Shown here: positions 50,552 to 59,190 of the stretch, piece after piece
Position numbering within the stretch: position 1 is the stretch's first letter
Layout: the number at the start of each line of letters is the position of its first letter
Source: Intestinimonas massiliensis (ex Afouda et al. 2020)
Lineage (GTDB): Bacteria > Bacillota > Clostridia > Oscillospirales > Oscillospiraceae
Reading direction: 5' to 3'
Assembly (NCBI RefSeq): GCF_900626285.1
Contig: NZ_LR131147.1
Coordinates: 1,856,691-1,920,690, forward strand
Length of the DNA: 64,000 nt
Notes under the pieces: generated by a model
Told to the model about the DNA's origin: nothing
The model's database searches: none
What the model saw: only the letters and a program-made list of their open reading frames with translations
Program-made: the position numbers and the translations under genes

Positions 50552-51688
50552 TTAGTGGTCGTTGGCCACGCCTTCGCCGCTGAGGCCCTGAGAACCGTCG
50601 TTGCCGTTGCCGTACAGGGTCTGGATGTCCTCCTCACTCATGTGAGTGCCGCACCAGAAGCTGTCGGACAGGTCGGGCCGGACATAGTCGTCCACCTCAT
50701 CGTTGGTGATGGTGGGAATCTCCACCACGATGTCCTTCTCGCCCTCGTAGGTGCCGTTCAGGATCTCCAGGCCCAGCTCGGCGCCGTAGGCGAACAGCCA
50801 GGTGGGCAGAGAGGTGGCGATGCAGGACAGGCCCTCATCCTTGTACTGGCTCCACAGCTTCAAAAAGCCGTTGCAGTCCTCACCCATCATGGGGATCCAG
50901 TCCCGGCCGGAGTCGGCCCAAACCTCGATGGCCGCGCGGGTCATGTCGCCGCCGGAGGACCAGATGCCGTCGATGTCGTCATAGGCGGCCAGCAGGTTCT
51001 CCATGACGGGCTTGGCGGTGGCATAGTCCCAGTCGGCGTACTCGGAGGCCAGGACCTTGATGCCGGGATACTCGGCAAAGGCGTCCATGGCGCCCTCCAT
51101 GCGGAGGACGGCGCTGGACAGGCCGGCCATGCCGTCCAGGCAGACGATGTTGCCCTCGCCGCCCAGCTCCTCGCACAGCCACTTGGCGCCCACGTAGCCA
51201 AAGTCATAGTCCTTGGCTACCACGGACACGCTGTACTTGTCGGTGACATCGGACAGCGGGGAGGTGCAGTCCACCACCACGATGCCGGCGTCATAGGCCT
51301 CTTCCACCACCGCAGCCACGGATTCGGCGGAGATGGGCTGCAGGATCAGCATATCCACGCCCTTGGCAATCAGATCCTCGATATCGGAGATCTGCTTGTT
51401 CACGTCGTTGTCGGCGTTGTAGATGTAGTACTCGGACACCTGATCGTTGTTCTTCAGGAAGGCCTCCAGCTCGTTGACGCACTGGACGCCCCAGGTGTTG
51501 CCTACCCACACGTTGGAGAAGCCCACCTTGTAGGTCTTTCCCTCCGTGTTCTCACCGGCAGGTGCGCTGGAGGAGGGATTCGGGCTGGAGGAATCGGGAT
51601 TCTGGTCTCCGCTGGAGCAGCCGGCCACAAGGCCAATGACCATTGCGCAGGACAGGAGAATTGCAAGCAGCTTTTTCATTCCATCCAC
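50552..51688 (-). CDS. Sugar ABC transporter substrate-binding lipoprotein (RbsB type)
   Basis: The 378-residue lipoprotein has a signal and lipobox (LLAILLSCAMVIGLVAGC), a Ser/Pro/Asn linker, then a Peripla_BP_4 fold: YKVGFSNVWVGNTWGVQCVNELEAF, IAKGVDMLILQPISAESVAAVVEEA, GIVVVDC, and DDIDGIWSSGGDMTRAAIEVW. This family binds ribose, xylose, inositol and similar sugars. It is the first gene of the six-gene sugar operon. ATG 51686-51688 is used; ATG 51677-51679 is nearly as good. Confidence 0.93.
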   Translation of the reverse strand: MDGMKKLLAILLSCAMVIGLVAGCSSGDQNPDSSSPNPSSSAPAGENTEGKTYKVGFSNVWVGNTWGVQCVNELEAFLKNNDQVSEYYIYNADNDVNKQISDIEDLIAKGVDMLILQPISAESVAAVVEEAYDAGIVVVDCTSPLSDVTDKYSVSVVAKDYDFGYVGAKWLCEELGGEGNIVCLDGMAGLSSAVLRMEGAMDAFAEYPGIKVLASEYADWDYATAKPVMENLLAAYDDIDGIWSSGGDMTRAAIEVWADSGRDWIPMMGEDCNGFLKLWSQYKDEGLSCIATSLPTWLFAYGAELGLEILNGTYEGEKDIVVEIPTITNDEVDDYVRPDLSDSFWCGTHMSEEDIQTLYGNGNDGSQGLSGEGVANDH

Positions 51689-51765
51689 TTCCTTCTCTAG
51701 ATTTTAATTTTGAGATGTGCATATTACCAAGATATCGCAACCTTATGCCCATCTCTTTTATTTAT

Positions 51766-51794
51766 ATACTACAATCCGCTTTCGATAGAATCAA
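51766..51794 (-). promoter_or_regulatory. Promoter of the sugar ABC operon
   Basis: TTGATT (51789-51794) and TAGTAT (51766-51771), 17 bases apart on the minus strand. The weak boxes fit activator dependence, and an AraC-type gene is divergent. Confidence 0.55.
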
Positions 51795-51835
51795 TCTCAT
51801 TTCCGGTATTGTTTCTAACAAAAGTGGCTGGTCTC

Positions 51836-51864
51836 TTGGATTTTTCTTTGTGTGGTGTTATAAT
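51836..51864 (+). promoter_or_regulatory. Promoter of the araC-type regulator gene
   Basis: TTGGAT (51836-51841) and TATAAT (51859-51864) lie 17 bases apart, about 120 bases upstream of the start codon. Confidence 0.65.
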
Positions 51865-51983
51865 GAAAATCATGTTTTTACCCATTTTATTAGACAATCC
51901 TACTATTTTCCAGGCGTTTCTCGGAGTGTTTCGCCGCAGAATTTATCATTTCCGGCTGGTATCCTGCACACGGGAGGTTTCAA

Positions 51984-52880
51984 ATGCGAGGTTTTAACTG
52001 GGAATATGAATTTGATCCCGTTTTCCCCATCCATCTGTTCCATTATAATGTGGCAGGAAACCGGGACCGGATGCACTGGCACCTCTACCATGAGATCGGC
52101 CTGTGCACCGGCGGCCAGGGGAAATTTGTCTATCTGAATAAGGTCTACACGGTTCACCCCGGAGATATTTTTATTTCCAACAACTACGAGAATCACGTGG
52201 CTGTTTCTGATTCAGGGGAGGAGACCCAATACCTCTTCCTCATTTTCCTCCCCTCCATTATCTCTGATCCCGGCGGGCAGTCTGTGGATTCCCAGTACCT
52301 GCACTTTCTGGACTATAATCCGCTGCTGTTCCAGAACCAGATCCCGGCGGATGATCCTGCCGCCGCCCGCCTGGGAGAGCTGATTCAGGAGGCTTATCAA
52401 GTATATTCCCGCCGGGGCTCCTTTTACCAGATGGAACTGGATATCCTGCTGCGGCAGATCCTGCTGACCCTCTCCCGGGCCAGAAGCGGTGTGGAGAGGA
52501 GTGATGGAGGCAGTGCCAGCGAACATCCCAAGATCGCGGCGGCCCGGGAGTACATCAACGATCACTACACAAGTCCCCTGACCCTCCGCCAGGTGGCCGA
52601 ACACCTGCAGTTGAACGAGTCCTACTTCCGGCACCTGTTTAAAGAAGAGATGCGCATTTCCTTCAAAGCGTATATCACCTTGCTCCGTCTGGCCCATGCG
52701 CAGAAGCTGCTGATCGCCTCAGATCACAGCATCAACGAGATCATTCAGGAGGTGGGCTACAGCAACATCAGCCAGTTTTATAAAGTATTTGAGTTGAATT
52801 ACAATCTGACCCCGGCAGAGTACCGCCGCCGTTACCAGAAGCAATATTCACCGCTGCACATGGACACCTATTCCATATGA
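51984..52880 (+). CDS. AraC-family transcriptional regulator with cupin sensor domain
   Basis: The 298-residue protein has an N-terminal cupin (about 15-95: MHWHLYHEIGLCTGGQGKFV, VHPGDIFISNNYENHV) and a C-terminal double HTH (about 190-290: HYTSPLTLRQVAEHLQLNESYF, then SINEIIQEVGYSNISQFYKVF). Such proteins bind a sugar and activate transport and catabolic genes. It is divergent from the sugar ABC operon and is its probable activator. CGGGAGG lies seven bases before ATG 51984. Confidence 0.93.
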   Translation: MRGFNWEYEFDPVFPIHLFHYNVAGNRDRMHWHLYHEIGLCTGGQGKFVYLNKVYTVHPGDIFISNNYENHVAVSDSGEETQYLFLIFLPSIISDPGGQSVDSQYLHFLDYNPLLFQNQIPADDPAAARLGELIQEAYQVYSRRGSFYQMELDILLRQILLTLSRARSGVERSDGGSASEHPKIAAAREYINDHYTSPLTLRQVAEHLQLNESYFRHLFKEEMRISFKAYITLLRLAHAQKLLIASDHSINEIIQEVGYSNISQFYKVFELNYNLTPAEYRRRYQKQYSPLHMDTYSI

Positions 52881-53097
52881 CAAATTCCTTTCCTACACCC
52901 ACTGCTTCCACTGTCTCTCAGCGCAGGAAACCGAAGTCTTCAGGCGGCGGAGCCTCAGTTGGGCGGAAACTGACAGCTCAATCATCCATGGTCCGCTCCG
53001 GGGCGCGCCGCCCACCCTCTTCCGGGAATCTGCGGCAGTCTGCTGAGGTACAGAGGTAAGCCGCAGTCATGGCATTTTTAAGAATCACCGTGAAAAA

Positions 53098-53134
53098 GGG
53101 CCGGGGCAGCTTCGTTTGCTGCCCCGGCCCTTTC
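53098..53134. terminator. Bidirectional terminator
   Basis: GGGCCGGGGCAGC/GCTGCCCCGGCCC (53098-53110 with 53118-53130) with an A-run before and TTTCT after. It serves the araC-type gene and the carboxypeptidase gene. The 215 bases to its left hold no convincing gene. Confidence 0.9.
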
Positions 53135-53145
53135 TCAGGGAAGTC

Positions 53146-56100
53146 TTATTCCGCATCAGCGGCAAAGAGGGCGCTGGCCCGCACAACCAGAGCGGCCAGC
53201 TCGGCACGGGAGGCGGAGCCCTGAGGATTCAGCGCTCCGGCATTGCCCTTCAGCAGGCCGTTGGACACGGCCCAGGTCACGGCGTCCTGAGCGAAGGCGG
53301 ACACAGAGCTGCCGTCGGAGTAGGCCGACAGGTCGCCGGTAGCGGTCACATCCAGGCCCTGGAGCTGTGCGTAGCGGTACAGCATGGTCACCGCCTGCTC
53401 CCGGGTGAGGGTGTTGTCGGGAGCAAAGGTGCTGTTGCCCACACCGGACACCACGCTCTTCTCATAGGCCCAATCCACAGCGGCGGCACAGTAGGAGGTG
53501 TCGGCCACATCGGTGAAGGGAGCGGAGACGGCGGCGTCGGGCTCACCGGCCATGCGGTACAGAATGGTGGCCATCATGCCCCGGGTGGTGGTGACATCGG
53601 GGGCGAAGGCAGTGCCGCTGACGCCCTTCATCAGGCCCTGCTGGGTCACGGCCATGACATCGCCGGCATACCAGGCGTCAACCGCCACATCGGAGTAGCC
53701 GGTGCCGGTCATCACGCTGTCAAAGGCGAAGTTGGAGATGAAATTGAACTCATCCCGCTGGTGGACCTTGTTGGTCAGGGTGTTGGCGAAGAGGACCACG
53801 TCCAGGTCGGCGCCGTCGGCGCCCTTGCCCTCATAGGAGATGGCCTGGATGGAATCGTTCAGGAAGTCGCTGTAGTGCTCGCCGGTGCTGGGCAGGAAGC
53901 CCTCCAGCAGCTCCTTGGAGCTGTCCAGCTGTACCAGCACCTTGGCGCCATCGGGGATGGCGGCGAAGTAGCCGGCGCCGTAGCCGTAGAGGATGTCATC
54001 GCCCTCCGCCGCATAGCTGGCGGTGACCATGCTGCTGGTGGGGTAGGTCACATGGGCCAGAGCGTCCATGGCATTGCGGCTGACGGTCTCATATACCAGC
54101 TGACCGTCGGCAAAGAGGCCGGTGGCGGACTGCATGGCGTCATAGCCATAGCCGATGTAGGGGGTGCCGCTCTTCACGGCGGCCAGAGCCTGGTCATCCA
54201 GCCCGGCAGCGCCGATGATCACGTCGGCCTTGGAGGCGTCGTCGGTGACGGTGAAGCCAAGCAGCTCCATGGCCTGGCGGTCGTAGTTGTACTCGTAGGA
54301 GCCGCTGACCAGAGTGGTCTTGACAAAGCCCTCGTCATTGTCGCCGGGCTTGCCGGAGATGTACACCACAGGGGCCTTGGTGAGGGTCTGGGCGGCAGGG
54401 GCGCTCTCCACACCGATGCCGGTGATCAGATAGTCATCGGCCACGCTCTGCCAGTCGGCGTAGGAGCACAGGAAGCTGCCCTTGTACTGGCCCTGGGTGA
54501 TGACGGATACCGCCTTGCCCGCCTTCAGCAGGGCATTGACGGCGGCGGTGGAGTCCTCGGAGCTGTTCATCAGGATGACCTGAGCGTTCTTCACGCCGGT
54601 GAAGGAGGAATCCAGGCTGGCGATGTAGGTCTGGGCGTCCTCATAGTTCATGGCGTCGCCGCAGACGGCGGCGATGGTCTTGTAGGCGGCGGGCTCGGCG
54701 CACACCACCATGTCGAAGCCACGGGTCTCGTTGAAGGCGGTGATGCCCTCAGAGTAGAGGACGGGCCACTCGGTGATGACGGTGCCGTCATACAGCACGC
54801 CGTTGGCCACGCTCCGCTTGGCCTGGTACATGGATACGATCAGGGTGCCGGCGGGGTACTCCACCCCGTCATAGGTAAAGGCCTTCCCGGTGATGTTGAC
54901 CTTGACGCCGTTGCGGGTCAGGTACTCCATCATGTCGGCGGCGGCCTGCAGGTTGGACTGGTTGGCGCCGTCCATGGGGATGATGTAGCACTCGGGGTAG
55001 AAGTTGCCGTTCTGGCCCTCGCCGTCGTACTCAGGACGGAACAGGTCGGCCTCGGCGCCCTCCACATCGTACTGGTCGCAGAACCACTGGCCCACCAGGT
55101 CGTAGGCATCGGAGTTGGCGTTGGTCACGCCCCGCTCAAAGATCTTGGCCTGGTCCAGCAGATAGCTGTCCTTGTTGGCGGCGATGTACACGCTCTGGCC
55201 CAGCTGACCATAGGCCACGCCCTGCACCATGTAGTCGTCGTAGGCGGGCACCTCAACGGTGTAGGACACGGTGCCGTGGAGCATGGCGTACTGGGGGGTG
55301 TAGCTGGTGGACATGTCGTCCCAGGGGTCCAGCCACTGGGTCTGGTTGTCTCCGTCGGCGGTCTTCTCGCCGGTGTAGGTCAGATAGTCACGCTGGGGGA
55401 TCACATAGCTGTTGTGGCCGTCGTTGTTGGCTACGGCGGCAATGCCCAGAGCCTCGCCGCCGGTCATCAGGTGCTCGGCCAGCAGGTCGTACTCAAAGTT
55501 GGGCTCGTGAGGGGGATCGCAGGGCTCACACTGGAAGGCGGACACCCGGCCGTGGAACTCGGTGAAGCTGACGGGGTTCCAGGCGGCGATGAGCTGGGTC
55601 ATGTTCTGGGTCTCGGCCTGGGTCTGGAAGGAGTTGTCCCGGTTCAGATCGAAGCCGCCGGAGGAGGTCCGGGTCACATAGGTGCGGCCCTCCACATTCT
55701 CCTCGGGAACGATGATGAAGAACACGTCGTCCAGCAGGTCGTCCACATTTACCGTCTCGGTCTCCACGGTGTAGTACTTCTCCAGGTCCACCACGGTGGA
55801 GTTGCTGGCGGTGGTGCCGTCGGCGTTCTCACCCTTGATGTAGCCCAGATAGGTGGCGGTGTCGGCCACCAGGTCGGGGATGGCCAGAGAACCCTCCTCA
55901 CCCACGGGGCCCATCTGGGCGGCCAGTTCGGCCTCGCCCTCGGCGGTGAAGCCGGTGAGCTTGTCGTAGTCGATGGTGCCGCTCTCGGAGGCAGCGGTCT
56001 TTACCAGCATCCAGGCAAAGGTCAGCACGCCGTCGGCGGCGGCCACCTCATTGGCGTGGACGTTGGAGTAGAGCACGGGCACCTGGTAGTCCCCCAGGGT

Positions 56101-56925
56101 GCCGTTCTCGATCTTCTGGATCAGGGCGGTGGGATCGCTCTCGGCCTGGGCCTTGATCTGCTGCCACTTGTCCACCGCAGCCTTGCTCTTGGCCACGATC
56201 AGGTAGGGCATATCCAGGCTCTCCATGCCGTTGTCGCCCTGGCTCTTGCCCATGGAGAACTTCTCCACATAGAGGTCGGTGTTCTTCTCAGCGTAGGACA
56301 CGATCTCGTCGATCTGGGCATAGATCTCGGACATGGTGTGGAAGTTGTCATAGGGGGCCACCTTCAGGCCCACGGAACCCACGGTCTTCCCGTCCACGGC
56401 GGCAGACAGGTCGAACCAGCCGCACACGTCCAGGTAGTAGCCGCCGTTGACGTGGGGGGCGCTGAGGTCGTCGCCGAAGTAGCCGCAGTTCTCAAAGGTG
56501 ACGGTCAGATAGACCTGGCCGTCCACGGTCTCAGCCCCGGACACGATGTTGCTGAAGAAGGGGGTATCCCCATCCGCGCACACCCAGCCGCTCAGGGGAC
56601 CGCCCTGGGACTGGTTGGGGAACAGGGCCTCATCCACATATTCCTGGTCAGGGTCGCGGACCAAAGACCAGACTGCCTTCTCAGCGGCGGCCTTGGCCTC
56701 CGCCTCGGTCATATTCACCGGGATGCTGGCCTTGAAGGTCCGCTCGCTGGTGAGGGAGATCATATTGTCGCCGCCGTCGTCACTGGTGTTGACGAACTGG
56801 GCGGCAGGTGCGGTGGGCTCGGCGGCAGACGCCGGGAACACGCACAGGGACAGCAGGAGGGCGCATGCCATCACCAGAGACAGCACCTTCCCAACGGACT
56901 TGTGTTGCTTCATGCTGATCACCAT
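53146..56925 (-). CDS. SLH-anchored M14 zinc carboxypeptidase
   Basis: The 1259-residue secreted protein has a signal peptide (ends FPASA, residue 34 or so). An M14 peptidase domain spans about residues 200-600. Its zinc ligands are the His/Glu of SNVHANEVAAADG and the His of SFTEFHGRVSAF, and it has a candidate catalytic Glu in YTVEVPAYDDY. A long middle region of unknown fold follows. Three SLH repeats complete the C-terminus (about 1075-1259): DVAVDAWYAGDVMAVTQQGL, STFAPDNTLTREQAVTMLYR and ASRAELAALVVRA. It probably trims peptides or peptidoglycan stems at the cell surface. AGGAA precedes ATG 56923-56925. Confidence 0.9.
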   Translation of the reverse strand: MVISMKQHKSVGKVLSLVMACALLLSLCVFPASAAEPTAPAAQFVNTSDDGGDNMISLTSERTFKASIPVNMTEAEAKAAAEKAVWSLVRDPDQEYVDEALFPNQSQGGPLSGWVCADGDTPFFSNIVSGAETVDGQVYLTVTFENCGYFGDDLSAPHVNGGYYLDVCGWFDLSAAVDGKTVGSVGLKVAPYDNFHTMSEIYAQIDEIVSYAEKNTDLYVEKFSMGKSQGDNGMESLDMPYLIVAKSKAAVDKWQQIKAQAESDPTALIQKIENGTLGDYQVPVLYSNVHANEVAAADGVLTFAWMLVKTAASESGTIDYDKLTGFTAEGEAELAAQMGPVGEEGSLAIPDLVADTATYLGYIKGENADGTTASNSTVVDLEKYYTVETETVNVDDLLDDVFFIIVPEENVEGRTYVTRTSSGGFDLNRDNSFQTQAETQNMTQLIAAWNPVSFTEFHGRVSAFQCEPCDPPHEPNFEYDLLAEHLMTGGEALGIAAVANNDGHNSYVIPQRDYLTYTGEKTADGDNQTQWLDPWDDMSTSYTPQYAMLHGTVSYTVEVPAYDDYMVQGVAYGQLGQSVYIAANKDSYLLDQAKIFERGVTNANSDAYDLVGQWFCDQYDVEGAEADLFRPEYDGEGQNGNFYPECYIIPMDGANQSNLQAAADMMEYLTRNGVKVNITGKAFTYDGVEYPAGTLIVSMYQAKRSVANGVLYDGTVITEWPVLYSEGITAFNETRGFDMVVCAEPAAYKTIAAVCGDAMNYEDAQTYIASLDSSFTGVKNAQVILMNSSEDSTAAVNALLKAGKAVSVITQGQYKGSFLCSYADWQSVADDYLITGIGVESAPAAQTLTKAPVVYISGKPGDNDEGFVKTTLVSGSYEYNYDRQAMELLGFTVTDDASKADVIIGAAGLDDQALAAVKSGTPYIGYGYDAMQSATGLFADGQLVYETVSRNAMDALAHVTYPTSSMVTASYAAEGDDILYGYGAGYFAAIPDGAKVLVQLDSSKELLEGFLPSTGEHYSDFLNDSIQAISYEGKGADGADLDVVLFANTLTNKVHQRDEFNFISNFAFDSVMTGTGYSDVAVDAWYAGDVMAVTQQGLMKGVSGTAFAPDVTTTRGMMATILYRMAGEPDAAVSAPFTDVADTSYCAAAVDWAYEKSVVSGVGNSTFAPDNTLTREQAVTMLYRYAQLQGLDVTATGDLSAYSDGSSVSAFAQDAVTWAVSNGLLKGNAGALNPQGSASRAELAALVVRASALFAADAE

Positions 56926-56983
56926 TCTCTTTCCTTCCGGTCTGGAGTGAATAATATCCGTATATGTCGAATATTATTTAAGA

Positions 56984-57012
56984 ATGATAGCACCGCCGTC
57001 CAAAAACGTCAA
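56984..57012 (-). promoter_or_regulatory. Promoter of the carboxypeptidase gene
   Basis: TTGACG (57007-57012) and TATCAT (56984-56989), 17 bases apart on the minus strand, in an AT-rich stretch. Confidence 0.7.
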
Positions 57013-57070
57013 GAATAAAAATGCATAAAATCAGCAGTTCATGCGAATATATATTTATACGCACATCAAT

Positions 57071-57119
57071 AAAAGGCTGCTGTCCCAGCATCTGTATGCT
57101 GGGACAGCAGCCTTTTATT
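57071..57119. terminator. Strong bidirectional terminator
   Basis: A perfect 21-bp stem (57071-57091 with 57096-57116, CTGT loop) starts with AAAA and ends TTTT. It lies after the truncated deacetylase gene. Confidence 0.92.
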
Positions 57120-57126
57120 TGAATAT

Positions 57127-57741
57127 TTAACAGGGACATTGCCGTCCGGTATGGTCGATAACGTAATCGGTATTATAGGTCCCGGGCAGGATAATCCGGG
57201 AGATGGGCACGAAGGTGTAGCCCTCCTGGAGCAGGGTCTCAATGATGCCGGGCAGGGCCTCCGGGGTGTGGAGGGCCGCGTTGTGGAACAGCACGATGGA
57301 GCCGGGCTGTACCTTGCTCACCACCCGCTGGGTGATTTCCGAGGCGGGCAGTTCCTTCCAGTCCAGGCTGTCCACGTCCCACTGGATGGGCTCCAGGCCC
57401 ATGGAGCGGATGGCGGAGATCACATGGTCGTCATACTCCCCGTAGGGCGGCCGGACCAAAGTGGGCCGGACGCCGGTGACCGCCTCGATCTTGTCGCTGC
57501 AGGCGTTCAGATCCGCCACGATCTCCTCGGTGCTCAGCTGGGACATGTGGGCGTGGGAATCGGAGTGGTTCATCACCTCATGCCCCGCGTCGGCCAGGGC
57601 CTTCACCGACTCGGGATATTTGTCCACCCAGGAGCCCACCACAAAAAAGGTGGCCGTTACATCATAGCGGTCCATGATGTCGATCAGCTCCTGGGTATCC
57701 TCATTGCCCCAGGGTGATGTAACATAGCGGCCCTTGGGGCT
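57127..57741 (-). pseudogene. Polysaccharide deacetylase, 5'-truncated
   Basis: The frame holds the C-terminal two thirds of a NodB-type deacetylase: WGNEDTQELIDIM, VTATFFVVGSWVDKYPESV, the metal His pair in HSDSHAHM, the catalytic RPPYGEYDD, WDVDSLDWKE and SIVLFHNAAL. In the family the segment before WGNEDT is ALTFDAA, carrying the catalytic Asp. Here it is replaced by an unrelated GRYVTSP and a stop upstream (57742-57744). So the 5' end, signal peptide and catalytic Asp are lost at about 57711. ATG 57673-57675 could still start a 182-residue remnant. The break coincides with the edge of the foreign region to the right. Confidence 0.8.
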
Positions 57742-57762
57742 CTAGGGCTCCAGGGGCCGCTA
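57725..57762 (-). repeat. Imperfect hairpin at the probable element left edge
   Basis: TAGCGGCC (57725-57732) pairs with GGCCGCTA (57755-57762), with further imperfect pairing of CTTGGGGC and GCTCCAG inside. It follows the ATPase stop codon by five bases and ends 13 bases from the deacetylase break. Confidence 0.7.
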
Positions 57763-57767
57763 TTGGC

Positions 57768-59066
57768 TCAGATGCAGAAGCAGGCGTAGAGAGGGACCGA
57801 TCTCAGCCCATTCTCCTGGCCAAAATTTTTGGTGGAAAGCCGAAGGGACTGCTCCGGCCGAAACGTCTTTTGGTAGACCTCCAGGCTCTTGGCCTTGGTG
57901 TGTTCCCCGGCCTTTACTTCAATGGGGAGGATAGCCCCTTCCCTTTGAATCAAAAAGTCGATCTCATACCCGCCCCGGTCCGCCGTCCAGTAGTAGCTGG
58001 TATAGCCGCTGGCGGTGAGCTGGGTACACACATAGTTCTCCGTCATGCCGCCCTTGAAGTCGTCCAGCTCATGGGTGGGGTACAGGATATCCTCCGGTAC
58101 AATTTCTTTTTTGGCGCACAGCAGGCCCACATCGGAAACATAGGTCTTGAAGGCATCAATATCCCGGTAGTTCTCCAGCGGCTTTTTGACCTGCTCCACC
58201 CGGTAGATACGCTTGACGATCCCGGAGAGGACCAGCCATTCGATGGCGTTTTCAAACTCCGAGGCCCGCCCGCCCTTCTTCACCAGCTTGTACTGGAAGC
58301 GCGTGTTCTTTTTGGAGAGCTGGACCGTGATATTATCGTAGACCAGCCGGGTCTTCTTGGTCTCGTTCTCCTTGTTATACTTGCTCATGTCGTTGAGATA
58401 GGCGGACAGAAGGGTATCTTGAATATGCCGGACCAGAACATAGTCCCGGGTCTCAATAAACTTGCTGACACAGTCGGGCATACCGCCCACCAGCAGGTAC
58501 TGCCGGTAGTAATTCAGCGCCGCCTCGTGGAGCACCGCAGGCATGGGGGTATCGCGGGCAAAGCAGTCCCGAATCTGTCCCACCAGCTCCTCTTCCCCGC
58601 AGGCCAGCAGGAATTCCTCCAGGTCCATGGGATACAGGGTCTTCATGTCCACCTTTCCCACCGGGAAGGAGAATTTCTGCCGGTTGACCGCCACCCCCAG
58701 CAGACTGCCGCAGGCAATTACATGGTAGGCGGGAGCCAGCTCACAAAAATATTTCAGGCTGGTTAGGGCCCGCTCGCACAGCTGCACTTCGTCGAAAATC
58801 ACCAGTGTCTTTTCCGTCACGATGCTCTGTCCCGCCAGACGGGAGAGCAGGGGGATCAGATAGGCGGGCTCCAGGCTTTCGTCAAAGGCGCCGGCCAAAC
58901 TGGGGTTGGTCTCAAAATTGAAGTAGGCCACATTCTCGTAGTGAGCCTTTCCAAACTCCAGAAGGGCATAGGTTTTGCCCACCTGCCGGGCCCCCTGTAA
59001 AATCAGCGGACGGCGGTAGGGACTCTTTTTCCATTCCAGAAGATAGTGGGTCATTTTTCGGTACAT
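57768..59066 (-). CDS. AAA ATPase, AAA_14/DUF4143 family
   Basis: The 432-residue protein has Walker A LILQGARQVGKTYALLEFG near residue 22, Walker B KTLVIFDEVQLCERAL near 90, arginine-finger-like GSLLGVAV, and the C-terminal DUF4143 nuclease-like part (GGMTENYVCTQL, YYWTADRGGYEIDFLIQ, ILPIEVKAGEHTKAKSL). The conserved E-D-EVK pattern resembles a PD-(D/E)XK core. The family is widespread, mobile and of unclear cellular role. ATG 59064-59066 has GGAGG seven bases upstream, and TTGTTT (59120-59125) with TATAAT (59097-59102) forms a promoter. Confidence 0.9.
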   Translation of the reverse strand: MYRKMTHYLLEWKKSPYRRPLILQGARQVGKTYALLEFGKAHYENVAYFNFETNPSLAGAFDESLEPAYLIPLLSRLAGQSIVTEKTLVIFDEVQLCERALTSLKYFCELAPAYHVIACGSLLGVAVNRQKFSFPVGKVDMKTLYPMDLEEFLLACGEEELVGQIRDCFARDTPMPAVLHEAALNYYRQYLLVGGMPDCVSKFIETRDYVLVRHIQDTLLSAYLNDMSKYNKENETKKTRLVYDNITVQLSKKNTRFQYKLVKKGGRASEFENAIEWLVLSGIVKRIYRVEQVKKPLENYRDIDAFKTYVSDVGLLCAKKEIVPEDILYPTHELDDFKGGMTENYVCTQLTASGYTSYYWTADRGGYEIDFLIQREGAILPIEVKAGEHTKAKSLEVYQKTFRPEQSLRLSTKNFGQENGLRSVPLYACFCI

Positions 59067-59153
59067 CATCACACCTCCGCTGTAAAATTCAATAGAATTA
59101 TAGCGTAATTTAATGCAAAAAACAAGTCGAATTTTACATCATATGTCAAAATC

Positions 59154-59190
59154 AGAGGGCGTTCCGCACCTGCTGCGCAGAACGCCCTCT
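59154..59190 (-). terminator. Stem-loop at the recombinase gene end
   Basis: AGAGGGCGTTC/GAACGCCCTCT (59154-59164 with 59180-59190) overlaps the recombinase stop codon and is followed on the minus strand by GATTTTG. A weak terminator. Confidence 0.65.

Noticed and set aside
52877..53059. 60-codon ORF overlapping the araC-type stop
   Set aside because: Ser/Pro/Arg-rich, no ribosome site, no recognisable pattern. It probably arises by chance in the spacer.
53116..57018. 1300-codon plus-strand open frame antisense to the carboxypeptidase
   Set aside because: Gly/Val/Leu/His-rich shadow translation caused by codon bias of the GC-rich minus-strand gene. It has no domains or ribosome site, and the opposite strand encodes a clear M14-SLH protein.
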